Numbered from the stretch's first letter, positions 6,335 to 15,450 are shown. The stretch is DNA of 64,000 bases from Dyella japonica A8 (GCF_000725385.1 NZ_CP008884.1:1922001-1986000), one strand, 5' to 3'. A program made the numbers and translations. Notes: generated from the letters alone by a model not told the origin.

Positions 6335-7294
6335 ATGAATGCATGGCGGCAGGGGCTTCGCAGAGGGCATGCGAGCCTCGTGCGTGGTTGGCGGCGCCGG
6401 GTTTGCTCCGTTCAGAACGGGGTGCTGATGCACGTGTCGTTTGCCACGCTTGCACGGATGGCGAAACTGCGATGGCTCTGGCGCAGTGTGTTTGACGTGC
6501 GCTGGCGGTGGAACGGGATCATCCGTTACGAAACCGGACGAGACCTGTTCTCGCTGGGGCGCGACAAGTGGCTGACAGTCATGGCGGGCGGTGTGCAAGA
6601 GCGCCTGCTCGATCGACGCATTCATCTGGGGCAGCAAAAGTCGGATGCCGTGGAGCATTTGCCGGACCTTGTGGCAGTCGGCCGGCGCGTCGCCGATGGG
6701 GTCGCCGCTCTTTGGGCCAGCCAACCGGACCGCCTGGTGATGCTCTCACCGTTTCACTATGTGTCGCAGTACGCGAATGTGCTGGCGGTGCATGAAGTGC
6801 AACGGGCGCTCGGCGTCGCCCATATCGCGATCGTGTCCGGTGTGCCTCACGATCAGTACGGTAGCGACGCAGGCCTGACACCTGGTATCGAAGTCCTGCA
6901 CACGTTCGGCGATGGGATGCGCAACAGCCTGGGCATCCGCCTGGCGCGAGCGTTGGTGCGGGACAGGTTGGCCGTTCTGTTTGCCGATGCGGCGCCCCAT
7001 TCGATGCAGAAGTACCCGATGGATACCACGGGGGTAAGCATCCTTGGCCGGCCGTCACGCATCCACAGCGGCATATTTCGTATCGGCCAGCGCATGGGCG
7101 TGGTGCTGCTGCCGTACTACCTCACGTTTGAAAGCGGTCGTTTTGGCGTCGTATTGTTCGATCCCGTAGAACTGGCCGACGACGACGCTCCGCAGCAAGT
7201 GGCCGATTGCATCGGCAGTGCGCTGGCGCAGAACTACGAAAGCAACCTGTTCGCTGGCTATCCCACGTTGTATGGCTTTGCCGCCGTGCGTTAA
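6335..7294 (+). CDS. LpxL-like (lysophospholipid acyltransferase-fold) protein of the peptide locus
   Basis: The start is uncertain. ATG 6335 gives 319 residues; in-frame TTG 6290 or GTG 6296 would overlap the ABC gene and add an Arg-rich N-terminus. The middle and end follow the lipid A acyltransferase pattern: a hydrophobic strand ending SPFHYVSQY where LpxL has the HX4D/E box, then a long gap, then LGRPSRIHSG…GVVLLPYY like the FGxPA…G…P[VF]Y region, and a terminal helix. In place of the acidic residue of HX4D/E there is Tyr (H-Y-V-S-Q-Y), so ordinary acyl transfer may be lost or altered. Its position as last gene of the locus suggests lipidation of the peptide, a self-protecting envelope change, or a structural role. 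None of these is shown. Confidence 0.5.
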   Translation: MNAWRQGLRRGHASLVRGWRRRVCSVQNGVLMHVSFATLARMAKLRWLWRSVFDVRWRWNGIIRYETGRDLFSLGRDKWLTVMAGGVQERLLDRRIHLGQQKSDAVEHLPDLVAVGRRVADGVAALWASQPDRLVMLSPFHYVSQYANVLAVHEVQRALGVAHIAIVSGVPHDQYGSDAGLTPGIEVLHTFGDGMRNSLGIRLARALVRDRLAVLFADAAPHSMQKYPMDTTGVSILGRPSRIHSGIFRIGQRMGVVLLPYYLTFESGRFGVVLFDPVELADDDAPQQVADCIGSALAQNYESNLFAGYPTLYGFAAVR

Positions 7295-7342
7295 GCAGCG
7301 CAGGAGCAGGGCGGCCATGCGGCAAGGCGCTGCTCCGGGGCC

Positions 7343-7373
7343 AAAAAAAAGCGGGCCCGAAGGCCCGCTTTTT
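7343..7373. terminator. Bidirectional terminator between convergent genes
   Basis: Stem GCGGGCC (7351-7357) with GGCCCGC (7362-7368) and a 4-nt loop. It is flanked by A8 (7343-7350) on the left and T5 (7369-7373) on the right, so it can end both the peptide-locus transcript and the TonB receptor transcript. Confidence 0.85.
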
Positions 7374-7396
7374 CGAAGTGCTGCACTCTTTCGAAC

Positions 7397-10303
7397 TTAG
7401 AACTTCTGGTTGTACGACACGTACCAGTAACGGTCGATGTCGAAGTTCGGGTTGTACGGCGGGGAGCCGGTACCCGAGGTCGGCACGCTGTAGTAGTACG
7501 GGCCCTTCTTGTTGAAGATGTTGTTCACGCCAACGGTGAACACACCCTTCCACGGAGCCGTGTAGCGGAACTGCGCGTCGTTGAACGCCACCGAACCCTT
7601 CTGGCTCATGCCAACCGACGGCCACCAGGGGTTGGTGTAGTTCGGCGAGCTGCACTCGACGGTTGCGGTGTAGCACTGGTCCTTCAGGCCCGAGTAGTAA
7701 CGGACCGTCCAGCTGGCGCCGAACTGCTTGAAGTCCCAATCCACCTGCAGGTTGGAGCGCAGGCGGTAGATGGGGTCGTTACCGTTGGTGAAGAAGCCGA
7801 CCTGATCCTGCGGGGTAGCGCCCGGGCTGCTGACCGACTCGTACTTGGTCAGGTAGGTGCTGTCCGAAGCGATGCGGAAGCGGCCGAACGAGGTTTCCGG
7901 CAGACGGTAGTGGATACCGACGTCGTAGCCTGCGGTCTTCAGCGTGCCGAGGTTGGCTTCGCTTTCGTTGAGCTGGTTGACCGAGCCCGGGACCAGACCG
8001 GTGCTCGGGTCGGCCACGTTGCCACGGGTGAAGCGGCCGCAGTACGACGGATCGTTCTGCACGTAGCACAGGTTCAGGATCTCGCTGGCGTTGACCGACG
8101 TGATCTGGTTCTTCAGGTAGATGTTGTAGTAGTCAACCGTGAAGTCCAGGCCTTCCACGTAGTGCGGGCTGTAGACCAGGCCCAGCGTACGGGTGATCGA
8201 CTGTTCCGGCTGCAGGTTCGGGTTGGAGCCCGAGACGAACGCCACCGGGGTCTGCGTACCGGTGTTGTTCTTGATCGGCGTGCCGGAGCCGTCGACCTGG
8301 CGGTAGTTGGCCGGGACGCCAGCGGCGGAGCAGCGCTGAGCCACCTGGCTGTTGGTCGCGGCAGCACCGTAAACGGTATCGCACGGATCGATGAAGGTTT
8401 CGAAGCTCTGGCCCGGGCCACCGTACAGGTCGTTGATCGTCGGCGCACGGAAGCCGTGGGCGAACGTACCGCGGATCAGCACGTCTTCGATCGGACGGTA
8501 GCGGAAGCTGTACTTGTTGTTGGTGGTGCTGCCGAAGTTGCTGTAGTTCGAGTAGCGGCTGGCGATGTTGACGCCCAGTTCCTGGGCACCCGGCAGGTCG
8601 CGCAGCAGCGGCACGTCGAGCTCGGCGTACGCTTCGTTGGTGAAGTACTTGCCGGAGGTCGCGTTGGCGGCCAGATCGGTGGTGTTACCGGCGGCAACGT
8701 AGGCATCCGGGCGGTAGCTGCCCTTCAGACCACGGTGTTCCACGCCCAGGGCCAGGTTGACGGTGCCGGCGTTGAGCGGCATCTCGAACAGGCCGCCGGA
8801 GACGTTGGCGGTGTAGTCATCGGTGGAGCTGACCTGACGAGCGGACTCGTGGTAACCCACGTAGTCCAGCACGGACTGCGGGGTCGCACCCGGGCCGGCG
8901 AGGATGTTCCACGGCTGGCAGCCAGCAGCGCGATCGGCGGCGTTGGCGCAAGCCACCTGACCGTTGATGATCGTCGTCGGGCCCAGCGCGGCCTGTGCCT
9001 TGTTCAGGTCCAGGTTGCCGGTGGTGGTGAGGTGGATCTTGTTCTGGGCGTAGGTGTAATCCGCGTCCCAGCTCCAATCGTGGCCGAGGAACTGGAAGTA
9101 GCCCTGGGCGCCGACGTTGATGTTGTAGATCTTGGAGTGAGCCTGCGTGACGCGCGGCATTTCCACCGTGCGGCGGAAGAAGTTCACGTCTTCGCCCGGG
9201 AACGGGTTGTAAGCGTTCTGGCCGCTGATCTGCACGCCGTTCGGGAACAGGTTGCCGACGGTGTTGCCGGTCGAGAACGGATAGCCGGCGAGCTGCGAGG
9301 ACGAGTCACGCACGCTGGCATCGGCCATACCGTGCAGGGTGATGTTGTCGGTCAGCTTGTACTTGTCCTGGACGAACAGGTTCTTCAGCTTGGTGCCGGC
9401 GCGGAACGTCATGTCCTGCGTGCTGTTGTAGCGGTCGGCATTTGTGCTGCCGTCGTACAGGTGGTAGCCAGCGGGGGCACCAGCAGTCGTCGTCTGCGAA
9501 CCGTGGTTGTAAACGTACTGATCGCCGGTGGTCGGATCGACAACGCGGCCGTACGGGCCGGTGGAGCTCCAGCCGCCGTTCGGATGACGGGCACCTTCGG
9601 CGTAGCGGGTTTCCGGACGCTCGCTGTCCCACATCGGATCGGTCTGCTGCTGGGCAGCACCGATGATGATGGAGTTCTTCTCGGTGGTGTGGCCCCAGGT
9701 GAAGTCGTAGTTCTGGGTCTGGCCGTCGCCCTTGCCGTTCTGGCCGTAGTAGACGTTGGCTTCAGCGCCGTCGAACTTTTCCTTGGTGATGATGTTCACC
9801 ACGCCGCCGATGGCGTCGGAACCGTAGATGGAAGAGGCGCCATCCTTGAGGATGTCGATGCGCTCAATCATCGAGACGGGAATGGTCGACACGTCGGTCA
9901 GGCCATTGAGGCTGGTGCTCCAGCGACGGCCGTTGACCAGCACCAGCGTGCGCTGCGAACCCATGTTACGGATGTTCACATAGCGACCGCCGACGTCAGC
10001 GCCGGAGGACAGCGTGTCCTGCGGGGTGATGTCCGGCGTGCCCATGGACGGCATGCGGGCCAGGATGTCGTTGACGTTGGTCAGACCGGTCGCCTGGATG
10101 GCGGCCTTGTCCATGGTGAAGATGGGCTGCGAGGTTTCCACGTCCACGCTGCGAATGCGCGAACCGGTCACCGTGACGGTTTCGAGGCTCTTGGCCGTAC
10201 CCTGATCAGCCTGAGCGGGGGCAGCATCCTGTGCGGCCACCGACCACGTCTGCAGCACGAGCGCTGCGGCGATGGCAGTAGCCAGCAGTGTCTTTTGCTT
10301 CAT
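7397..10303 (-). CDS. TonB-dependent outer-membrane receptor
   Basis: The ATG at 10303 is chosen because GGAG lies 8 nt upstream and a signal peptide starts there (MKQKTLLATAIAAALVLQTW, cleavage near VAAQ); the frame is open further upstream but lacks these features. The 968-residue product has a TonB-box-like segment (LETVTVTGSRI), a plug domain (about 50-190, with the Val-Asn-Gly-Arg-Arg motif), a 22-strand barrel region with Tyr/Phe-rich alternating strands, and a C-terminal Phe. Such receptors take up large or scarce substrates (siderophores, oligosaccharides, peptides) using TonB energy. The substrate cannot be named, as no transport operon or FecR-type regulator accompanies it. It is transcribed alone. 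Confidence 0.92.
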   Translation of the reverse strand: MKQKTLLATAIAAALVLQTWSVAAQDAAPAQADQGTAKSLETVTVTGSRIRSVDVETSQPIFTMDKAAIQATGLTNVNDILARMPSMGTPDITPQDTLSSGADVGGRYVNIRNMGSQRTLVLVNGRRWSTSLNGLTDVSTIPVSMIERIDILKDGASSIYGSDAIGGVVNIITKEKFDGAEANVYYGQNGKGDGQTQNYDFTWGHTTEKNSIIIGAAQQQTDPMWDSERPETRYAEGARHPNGGWSSTGPYGRVVDPTTGDQYVYNHGSQTTTAGAPAGYHLYDGSTNADRYNSTQDMTFRAGTKLKNLFVQDKYKLTDNITLHGMADASVRDSSSQLAGYPFSTGNTVGNLFPNGVQISGQNAYNPFPGEDVNFFRRTVEMPRVTQAHSKIYNINVGAQGYFQFLGHDWSWDADYTYAQNKIHLTTTGNLDLNKAQAALGPTTIINGQVACANAADRAAGCQPWNILAGPGATPQSVLDYVGYHESARQVSSTDDYTANVSGGLFEMPLNAGTVNLALGVEHRGLKGSYRPDAYVAAGNTTDLAANATSGKYFTNEAYAELDVPLLRDLPGAQELGVNIASRYSNYSNFGSTTNNKYSFRYRPIEDVLIRGTFAHGFRAPTINDLYGGPGQSFETFIDPCDTVYGAAATNSQVAQRCSAAGVPANYRQVDGSGTPIKNNTGTQTPVAFVSGSNPNLQPEQSITRTLGLVYSPHYVEGLDFTVDYYNIYLKNQITSVNASEILNLCYVQNDPSYCGRFTRGNVADPSTGLVPGSVNQLNESEANLGTLKTAGYDVGIHYRLPETSFGRFRIASDSTYLTKYESVSSPGATPQDQVGFFTNGNDPIYRLRSNLQVDWDFKQFGASWTVRYYSGLKDQCYTATVECSSPNYTNPWWPSVGMSQKGSVAFNDAQFRYTAPWKGVFTVGVNNIFNKKGPYYYSVPTSGTGSPPYNPNFDIDRYWYVSYNQKF

Positions 10304-10656
10304 TGTTGGAACTCCGAACAAAAAATAGCCATCAGCCAGCTCGCGAGGGCTGGACATCTGGGTATGGGGATGGCTCGACCTCCCTGGGGAAGGGGTCCGT
10401 GCCGTGGCATCGCCGGGCTTGGGGGACAGGCGATGTAATCCCGAAGTTAAAACAAAGTGACGTGTAGGTGCAAGCCTGTTGAAACAGTCGGGTGATAGTA
10501 GGTTTTGGTGTAAAGGGGCTATTTTTTCGGTGCGGGTGACGGCCACAAAGGCTTGTCTACGCTTGACATTGCCGGCAGGCCGGTGCGTTTTTGCCGCCCC
10601 CATGCCTTCACGGGGCGCGCCCGCTACACTGACGCTTTTCCGCCGCCCGCCGACCC
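10304..10656. other. Divergent promoter region between TonB receptor and lgt
   Basis: These 353 bp hold no gene I can support. They must contain the receptor promoter (minus strand; an A/T-rich stretch lies at about 10445-10530) and the lgt promoter (plus strand). A TACACT hexamer at 10625-10630 sits 26 bp upstream of the lgt ATG and is a plausible -10, although no good -35 lies 17 bp before it. No riboswitch or Fur-like palindrome was recognised. Confidence 0.5.
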
Positions 10657-11547
10657 ATGACGCAGCCCTTCACCGTTGCCTTCGACCCCGTCGCCTTCAA
10701 GCTGGGGCCGCTACAGATTCACTGGTATGGCTTGATGTACCTGAGCGGTTTCCTTGGGGCCTGGCTGCTGGCCGAGTACCGCCGCCAGCGCGGCCGCCTG
10801 CCGGTATCGCGCGACGCGCTGGGTGACCTGGCCTTCTACGTGATGATGGGTGTGATCATCGGCGGCCGCATCTGGTACATGCTGTTCTACGCCGACATCC
10901 ACTGGATCTGGCAGGACCCGCTGGCGCTGTTCCGCGTGTGGGATGGCGGCATGAGTTTCCACGGCGGCTTGCTCGGTGTGCTTACCGCCGGCCTGTGGTG
11001 GTCGCGTCGCAACCACATGCATTTCTTCGACACGGTGGATTTCGTGGCGCCGCTGGTGCCGATCGGACTCGGTCTGGGGCGCCTGGGCAACTTCATCAAC
11101 GGTGAGCTGTGGGGCAAGCCGGACACGGTGCCGTGGGCCATGCTTTTTCCCAATGCGCATTCGGCCGATGTGGACTGGGCCGCCACGCACCCGCAGTGGC
11201 AGGCGGCGTTGGCGCAGTTCGGCGGGCTGCCGCGTCACCCCTCCCAGCTTTATGAAATGCTGCTGGAGGGCGTGGTGATGTTCACCGTGCTGTTCCTGGT
11301 GTCGCTCAAGCCGCGCCCGCGCTACCTGGTTTCCGGCCTGTTCGCGCTGATGTATGGCTGCTTCCGCTTCGGCGTGGAGTTCGTGCGCGTGCCCGATCCG
11401 CAATTGGGCTATCTCGCGTGGGGTTGGCTGACCATGGGGCAGATCCAGTCGCTGCCCTTGATCGTCATCGGCCTGGTGCTGCTGGTGATGGCCCGCAAGG
11501 CGCCGACCATGCGGCCGTACAACGTCTCGCTGCCGACCGGGGAGTAA
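10657..11547 (+). CDS. lgt: Prolipoprotein diacylglyceryl transferase
   Basis: A 296-residue polytopic inner-membrane enzyme that transfers diacylglycerol from phosphatidylglycerol to the lipobox Cys of prolipoproteins, the first step of lipoprotein maturation. The family signature [13 protein letters not shown] is present near residues 140-152. The N-terminal YGLMYLSGF segment and the [11 protein letters not shown] loop, containing the conserved His, are also visible, with seven hydrophobic segments. Length is normal for the family. The stop codon is 3 bp before thyA, the usual lgt-thyA pairing in proteobacteria, so the two are probably co-transcribed. Confidence 0.97.
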   Translation: MTQPFTVAFDPVAFKLGPLQIHWYGLMYLSGFLGAWLLAEYRRQRGRLPVSRDALGDLAFYVMMGVIIGGRIWYMLFYADIHWIWQDPLALFRVWDGGMSFHGGLLGVLTAGLWWSRRNHMHFFDTVDFVAPLVPIGLGLGRLGNFINGELWGKPDTVPWAMLFPNAHSADVDWAATHPQWQAALAQFGGLPRHPSQLYEMLLEGVVMFTVLFLVSLKPRPRYLVSGLFALMYGCFRFGVEFVRVPDPQLGYLAWGWLTMGQIQSLPLIVIGLVLLVMARKAPTMRPYNVSLPTGE

Positions 11548-11550
11548 GCC

Positions 11551-12345
11551 ATGCGCGCCTATCTTGATCTGCTGCAGCATGTGCTTGACCACGGCGTGGA
11601 GAAGGGCGACCGCACCGGCACCGGCACGCGCAGCGTGTTCGGCTGGCAGATGCGGTTTGACCTGTCCGAAGGGTTTCCGCTGGTCACCACCAAGAAGCTG
11701 CACCTGAAGTCGATCATCCACGAGCTGATCTGGTTCCTGCGGGGCGACACCAACATTGCCTATCTCAAGGACCATGGCGTCAGCATCTGGGACGAATGGG
11801 CCGATGAGCACGGCAACCTGGGCCCCGTCTACGGCCAGCAGTGGCGCGCCTGGCCCACCGCTGACGGCGGCGTGGTGGACCAGATCCGCTGGGTGGTGGA
11901 CGAGATCAAGCGCAACCCGAATTCGCGCCGCCTGGTAGTGAGTGCATGGAACGTTGGCGAGCTGCCAAAAATGGCGCTGATGCCGTGCCATGCGCTGTTC
12001 CAGTTCTACGTGGCGGACGGCAAGCTCAGCTGCCAGCTCTACCAGCGCTCGGCGGACATTTTCCTGGGGGTGCCGTTCAACATCGCCAGCTATGCCTTGC
12101 TGACCCACCTGATTGCCCAGGAATGCGGGCTGGGCGTGGGTGATTTCGTGCACACGCTGGGCGATGCCCACCTGTACAACAACCACGTGGAGCAGGCGCG
12201 CCTGCAGCTGACCCGTGCGCCGCGGCCCCTGCCCAGGCTGCAGCTGAATCCAGACGTGCGTTCAGTGTTCGACTTCCGTTTCGAGGACATCGCCATCGTC
12301 GGCTACGAGCCGTATGGCGCCATCAAGGCCCCGGTGGCGGTATAA
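11551..12345 (+). CDS. thyA: Thymidylate synthase
   Basis: Converts dUMP and methylene-tetrahydrofolate to dTMP and dihydrofolate in the cytoplasm. The 264-residue length equals that of the E. coli enzyme, and the nucleophile is Cys146 in LMPCHALFQ. The [11 protein letters not shown] phosphate-binding loop near the N-terminus and the [11 protein letters not shown] and QLYQRSAD segments are all conserved. It follows lgt by 3 bp and precedes folA, whose product recycles the dihydrofolate made here. Confidence 0.98.
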   Translation: MRAYLDLLQHVLDHGVEKGDRTGTGTRSVFGWQMRFDLSEGFPLVTTKKLHLKSIIHELIWFLRGDTNIAYLKDHGVSIWDEWADEHGNLGPVYGQQWRAWPTADGGVVDQIRWVVDEIKRNPNSRRLVVSAWNVGELPKMALMPCHALFQFYVADGKLSCQLYQRSADIFLGVPFNIASYALLTHLIAQECGLGVGDFVHTLGDAHLYNNHVEQARLQLTRAPRPLPRLQLNPDVRSVFDFRFEDIAIVGYEPYGAIKAPVAV

Positions 12346-12497
12346 CAAGGCGTTGGCCCGGGGTTCGCTGACACCGGGCATGGCGCAGGCTGTCATTTGG
12401 CGCGGATGGACGCCGGCATGCTGCTAAGATCGGCGGCGCGCGACGCCCCTGGCTGGCGGCGCGAGTGGTCAACACTGTCGATGATTCAAGGATTTCC

Positions 12498-12986
12498 ATG
12501 GCTATTTCGCTGATTGCCGCGCTGGATGAGAACTTCGCCATTGGCCGCAAGGGCCAGTTGCCCTGGCATTTGCCGGACGACCTGCGCTGGTTCAAGGAGC
12601 TCACGCTCGGCAAGTACGTGCTGATGGGCTACAACACGGCCGTGGCGATTGGCCGCCCGCTGCCGGACCGCACCAACCTGGTGCTGAGCCGCAAGCACGA
12701 GGCACCGTTTCCCGGCCAGATCACCGTGCGTTCGCTGGCCGAGGGCCACGCCCGCGCCGGTGGCACCGGCCTGATGGTGATCGGCGGTGGCGAGGTCTAC
12801 ACCGAGGCGCTGCCCACAGCGCGCCGCCTGTACCTCACCTGGGTCAACGCCGCGGTGGACGGTGCCGACACCTTCTTCCCGGGCGTGCATTTCAGCGACT
12901 GGACCGAAGTCTCCCGCGTGCATCACAAGAAGGATGCCAACCACGCGTATGACTTCGACATGGTCGAGTACATCCGCAACGACTGA
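12498..12986 (+). CDS. folA: Dihydrofolate reductase
   Basis: A 162-residue DHFR reducing dihydrofolate to tetrahydrofolate with NADPH. The ATG at 12498 (MAISLIAALDENFAIG) is preceded by AAGGA at 5 nt and matches the family N-terminus; an upstream in-frame start would add 11 unrelated residues. Conserved PWHLPDDLRWFK carries the catalytic acidic residue. The GYNTAVAIGRPLPDRTNLVLSR nucleotide-binding region is slightly unusual: the usual G-R-x-T-[WF] reads GYNTA. GGGEVYTEAL follows. It is 152 bp after thyA and 12 bp before the mutT-type gene, a nucleotide-metabolism group. Confidence 0.95.
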   Translation: MAISLIAALDENFAIGRKGQLPWHLPDDLRWFKELTLGKYVLMGYNTAVAIGRPLPDRTNLVLSRKHEAPFPGQITVRSLAEGHARAGGTGLMVIGGGEVYTEALPTARRLYLTWVNAAVDGADTFFPGVHFSDWTEVSRVHHKKDANHAYDFDMVEYIRND

Positions 12987-12998
12987 GCGGCATCCGGC

Positions 12999-13952
12999 AT
13001 GCCTGCTTCGACGGCCGGCGCCATGCATGTCATGGCCGGCGTCATGCTCGACTTCCAGGGACGCGTGCTGCTGGCGCAGCGTCCGCCCGGCAAGCACCTG
13101 GCGGGGCTGTGGGAATTTCCCGGTGGAAAGCTCGAGGTGGGCGAAACGCCTGCCGAGGGCCTCGTGCGCGAACTCCATGAAGAGCTGGGCATCGAGGCCA
13201 CGGTGGCTGAGCCCCTCATTCGCGTGCCCTGGCGTTACGGCGAACGCTCCCTGCTGCTCGACGCGCGTATCGTCCGGGCATGGCAGGGCGAGCCCGCCTC
13301 GCTGGACGGGCAGGCGCTGCAGTGGGCTGAGCCTGCCTCGGTCGACCTGAGCCTGCTGGCACCAGCGGACCGCCACATCCTGCGGGCACTCCAGTTGCCC
13401 TCGCGTTATGCCATCACGGCAGATGTGCCGCCCTCGGCGATTGAGGCGTGGCGGCAGCGCGTGCGCCACGCCATCGCTGCGGGCGAGCGGATGATCCTCC
13501 TACGCTTTCCGCAGTGGCCGCCGCAGCAGGTGAGGGCGCTGGCGGCTGATCTGTTGCCCGAGGCGCGGGCCCGGGGCGCGCATCTAGTGTTGAGCGGCGA
13601 CGTCGATGGCGCGCTGGCGCTGGGAGAGGGTGCAGGCGTGCAGCTCAAGGCGGCCCAGCTCGCCCAGTGGCGCGAAAGGCCCTTGCCCTTGATGCAATGG
13701 GTGGGGGCGAGTTGCCATCACGCAGCCGATCTCCAGCGTGCGCTGGACGTCGCGGACTTCGCCACTGTGTCGCCGGTCGCCATGACCGCAACGCATCCCG
13801 CTGCCCTGCCTTTGGGATGGACGGCGTTCGGGCATCTGGTGAATGCCTCGGCCTTGCCGGTCTATGCGTTGGGCGGCATGAGCCCGGCACAGCTCGACAT
13901 GGCGCGGCAGGCCGGTGCGCAGGGCGTGGCGGGGATCCGCGGCTTCTGGTGA
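12999..13952 (+). CDS. mutT: 8-oxo-dGTP diphosphatase MutT fused to a ThiE-like domain
   Basis: A 317-residue two-domain protein. Residues about 8-135 are a Nudix hydrolase with a complete Nudix box (GGKLEVGETPAEG…RELHEELGI), expected to remove mutagenic 8-oxo-dGTP. Residues about 145-317 resemble thiamine-phosphate synthase (ThiE/TenI fold), with QLKAAQL and the terminal VYALGGM…GAQGVAGIRGFW. This MutT-ThiE-like fusion is known in gammaproteobacteria; the ThiE half is usually taken to lack normal thiamine synthesis. The gene lies 12 bp after folA and is probably co-transcribed with it. Confidence 0.9.
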   Translation: MPASTAGAMHVMAGVMLDFQGRVLLAQRPPGKHLAGLWEFPGGKLEVGETPAEGLVRELHEELGIEATVAEPLIRVPWRYGERSLLLDARIVRAWQGEPASLDGQALQWAEPASVDLSLLAPADRHILRALQLPSRYAITADVPPSAIEAWRQRVRHAIAAGERMILLRFPQWPPQQVRALAADLLPEARARGAHLVLSGDVDGALALGEGAGVQLKAAQLAQWRERPLPLMQWVGASCHHAADLQRALDVADFATVSPVAMTATHPAALPLGWTAFGHLVNASALPVYALGGMSPAQLDMARQAGAQGVAGIRGFW

Positions 13953-13953
13953 T

Positions 13954-14577
13954 TCAGCGCCCGGCCTGGGCGAGTGCCAGATAGCGTGCGTGCAGGTCTG
14001 CCACGGCCCGGTCGAGGGCGGATTCGTCGCCGCTGTTTTCGATGACATCGTGGGCCAGCAACAGGCGGTGTTCGCGCCGCGCCTGGCGTTCGATCATGCG
14101 CCGCGCCAGTGCTTCGTCGATGCCGTCGCGCCGCATCAGGCGCTCCCTCTGGACGGCTTCGGGGGCATCGATCACCAGGACGCGATCCACCCAGCGATAG
14201 TGATCGTGGTTTTCGGCAAACAACGGAATGGCGAGCAGGCAGTAGGGGCCGCGATCGGCCATGACGCGCTCGCGCAGCCAGGCGCGCACGCGTGGGTGCG
14301 TGATGGCTTCCAGGGCCTTGCGTTCCGCATCGTTGCCGAACACCCGCTGGCGCATGGCGGCACGGTCGAGCTGTCCGCCGGCATCGAGTACGCCGGTGCC
14401 GAAATGGTCGACGATGGCCGCCAACCCTTCCGAGCCGGGGGCGACCACTTCGCGTGCGGCGACATCAGCGTCGTAGACGTGGACACCCATAGCCTCGAAG
14501 CGTCGTGATACGGCGCTTTTGCCCGCAGCGATGCCGCCGGTGAGCGCCACCACGTAGCCCGGGTGGGGCAAGGTCAC
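13954..14577 (-). CDS. coaE: Dephospho-CoA kinase
   Basis: A 207-residue kinase for the last step of coenzyme A synthesis. The P-loop GGIAAGKS lies near the N-terminus, DADVAARE and a LID-type Arg-rich segment (RMIERQARREHR) follow. The GTG start at 14577 overlaps the pilD stop by 4 bp (GTGA), which fits translational coupling; the frame is open further upstream but that region is pilD read in another frame. Its place after pilD is conserved in many gammaproteobacteria. It ends 1 bp from the convergent mutT-type gene. Confidence 0.96.
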   Translation of the reverse strand: MTLPHPGYVVALTGGIAAGKSAVSRRFEAMGVHVYDADVAAREVVAPGSEGLAAIVDHFGTGVLDAGGQLDRAAMRQRVFGNDAERKALEAITHPRVRAWLRERVMADRGPYCLLAIPLFAENHDHYRWVDRVLVIDAPEAVQRERLMRRDGIDEALARRMIERQARREHRLLLAHDVIENSGDESALDRAVADLHARYLALAQAGR

Positions 14578-15431
14578 GGCAGCCCCATCAGCTGCGAGTA
14601 CTGCTGCAGCAGCCAATCGCCGGCCACGAACCACACCCAGCCTGCCGCCGCGATGAAGGGGCCGAAGGGCATGGGGATGTCGCGGCCGTGCTTGCGCAGC
14701 GCAATCATCGCGCCGCCGATCACGGCGCCGATGAACGAAGAGAGCAGGATCACCGGCAACAAGGCCGTGGGGCCCATCCATGCGCCCAGTGCGGCCAGCA
14801 GCTTGAAGTCGCCATAGCCCATGCCCTCCTTGCCGGTCAGCAGCTTGAACAGCCAGTACACGCTCCACAGGCTGAGGTAGCCGATGGCCGCACCGAGGAT
14901 CGCCGGACTGGGCAGCACGAACATCGGCAGCAGGCTGAGCAACAGGCCGAGCCACAGCAGTGGGAAGGTCAGCTGGTCGGGCAGGTACTGCGTGCGGAAA
15001 TCGATGCCGGCGAGGGCAATGAGCATCCAGGTGAAGACCAGGCCGGCCACGGCAACGAGGTTCGGGCCGAACTTCCAGACAATCGCCGCACTGGCCAGGC
15101 CACTGAGCAATTCGACCAGCGGGTACTGGATGGAAATCGGCGCCTTGCAGTAGCGGCAGCGGCCGCCCAGCAGCAGCCAGCCGAACAGCGGAATGTTGTC
15201 GCGAGCCGCCAGCGGGTGCTTGCAGTGGGGGCAGTGCGAGGCCTCCTTGACGATGCCGGGGGGCAGCGAGGTGCTGTCGGGCTCCATCTCCAGCGTATCG
15301 AAGGCGTCCAGCCGCCACTGCGCCATCAGGCGCGCCGGCAGCCGGAGGATCACGACATTCAGAAAGCTGCCGACCAGGAGGCCGAGCACGCCGGCAACAA
15401 CGATCCAGGCCCAGGGGGGGAGTGCGAGCAT
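14574..15431 (-). CDS. pilD: Type IV prepilin peptidase / N-methyltransferase
   Basis: A 285-residue inner-membrane aspartic protease that cleaves prepilin leaders after Gly and methylates the new N-terminal Phe. The cytoplasmic zinc-binding loop has both cysteine pairs (CPHC and CRYC, about residues 68-98). Candidate catalytic aspartates are in GIDFRTQYLPD and GYGDFKLLAA. About eight hydrophobic segments are visible. Its targets in this window are the two pilins at 35.7-36.9 kb. A terminator separates it from pilC, so pilD-coaE probably uses its own promoter. Confidence 0.97.
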   Translation of the reverse strand: MLALPPWAWIVVAGVLGLLVGSFLNVVILRLPARLMAQWRLDAFDTLEMEPDSTSLPPGIVKEASHCPHCKHPLAARDNIPLFGWLLLGGRCRYCKAPISIQYPLVELLSGLASAAIVWKFGPNLVAVAGLVFTWMLIALAGIDFRTQYLPDQLTFPLLWLGLLLSLLPMFVLPSPAILGAAIGYLSLWSVYWLFKLLTGKEGMGYGDFKLLAALGAWMGPTALLPVILLSSFIGAVIGGAMIALRKHGRDIPMPFGPFIAAAGWVWFVAGDWLLQQYSQLMGLP

Positions 15432-15450
15432 GCGGACATCCGATGGTTAT

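Noticed and set aside
7910..10438. 842-codon open frame on the plus strand opposite the TonB receptor
   Set aside because: It is antisense to a gene with a signal peptide, plug and barrel motifs. The frame stays open because of GC-rich codon use, and its translation is a low-complexity Val/Ala/Gly/Arg/Asp mixture with no domain.
10711..12186. 491-codon frame opposite lgt and thyA
   Set aside because: It spans two well-defined sense genes and their junction, so it cannot be a conserved gene; rich in His/Gln/Arg as expected for an antisense frame.
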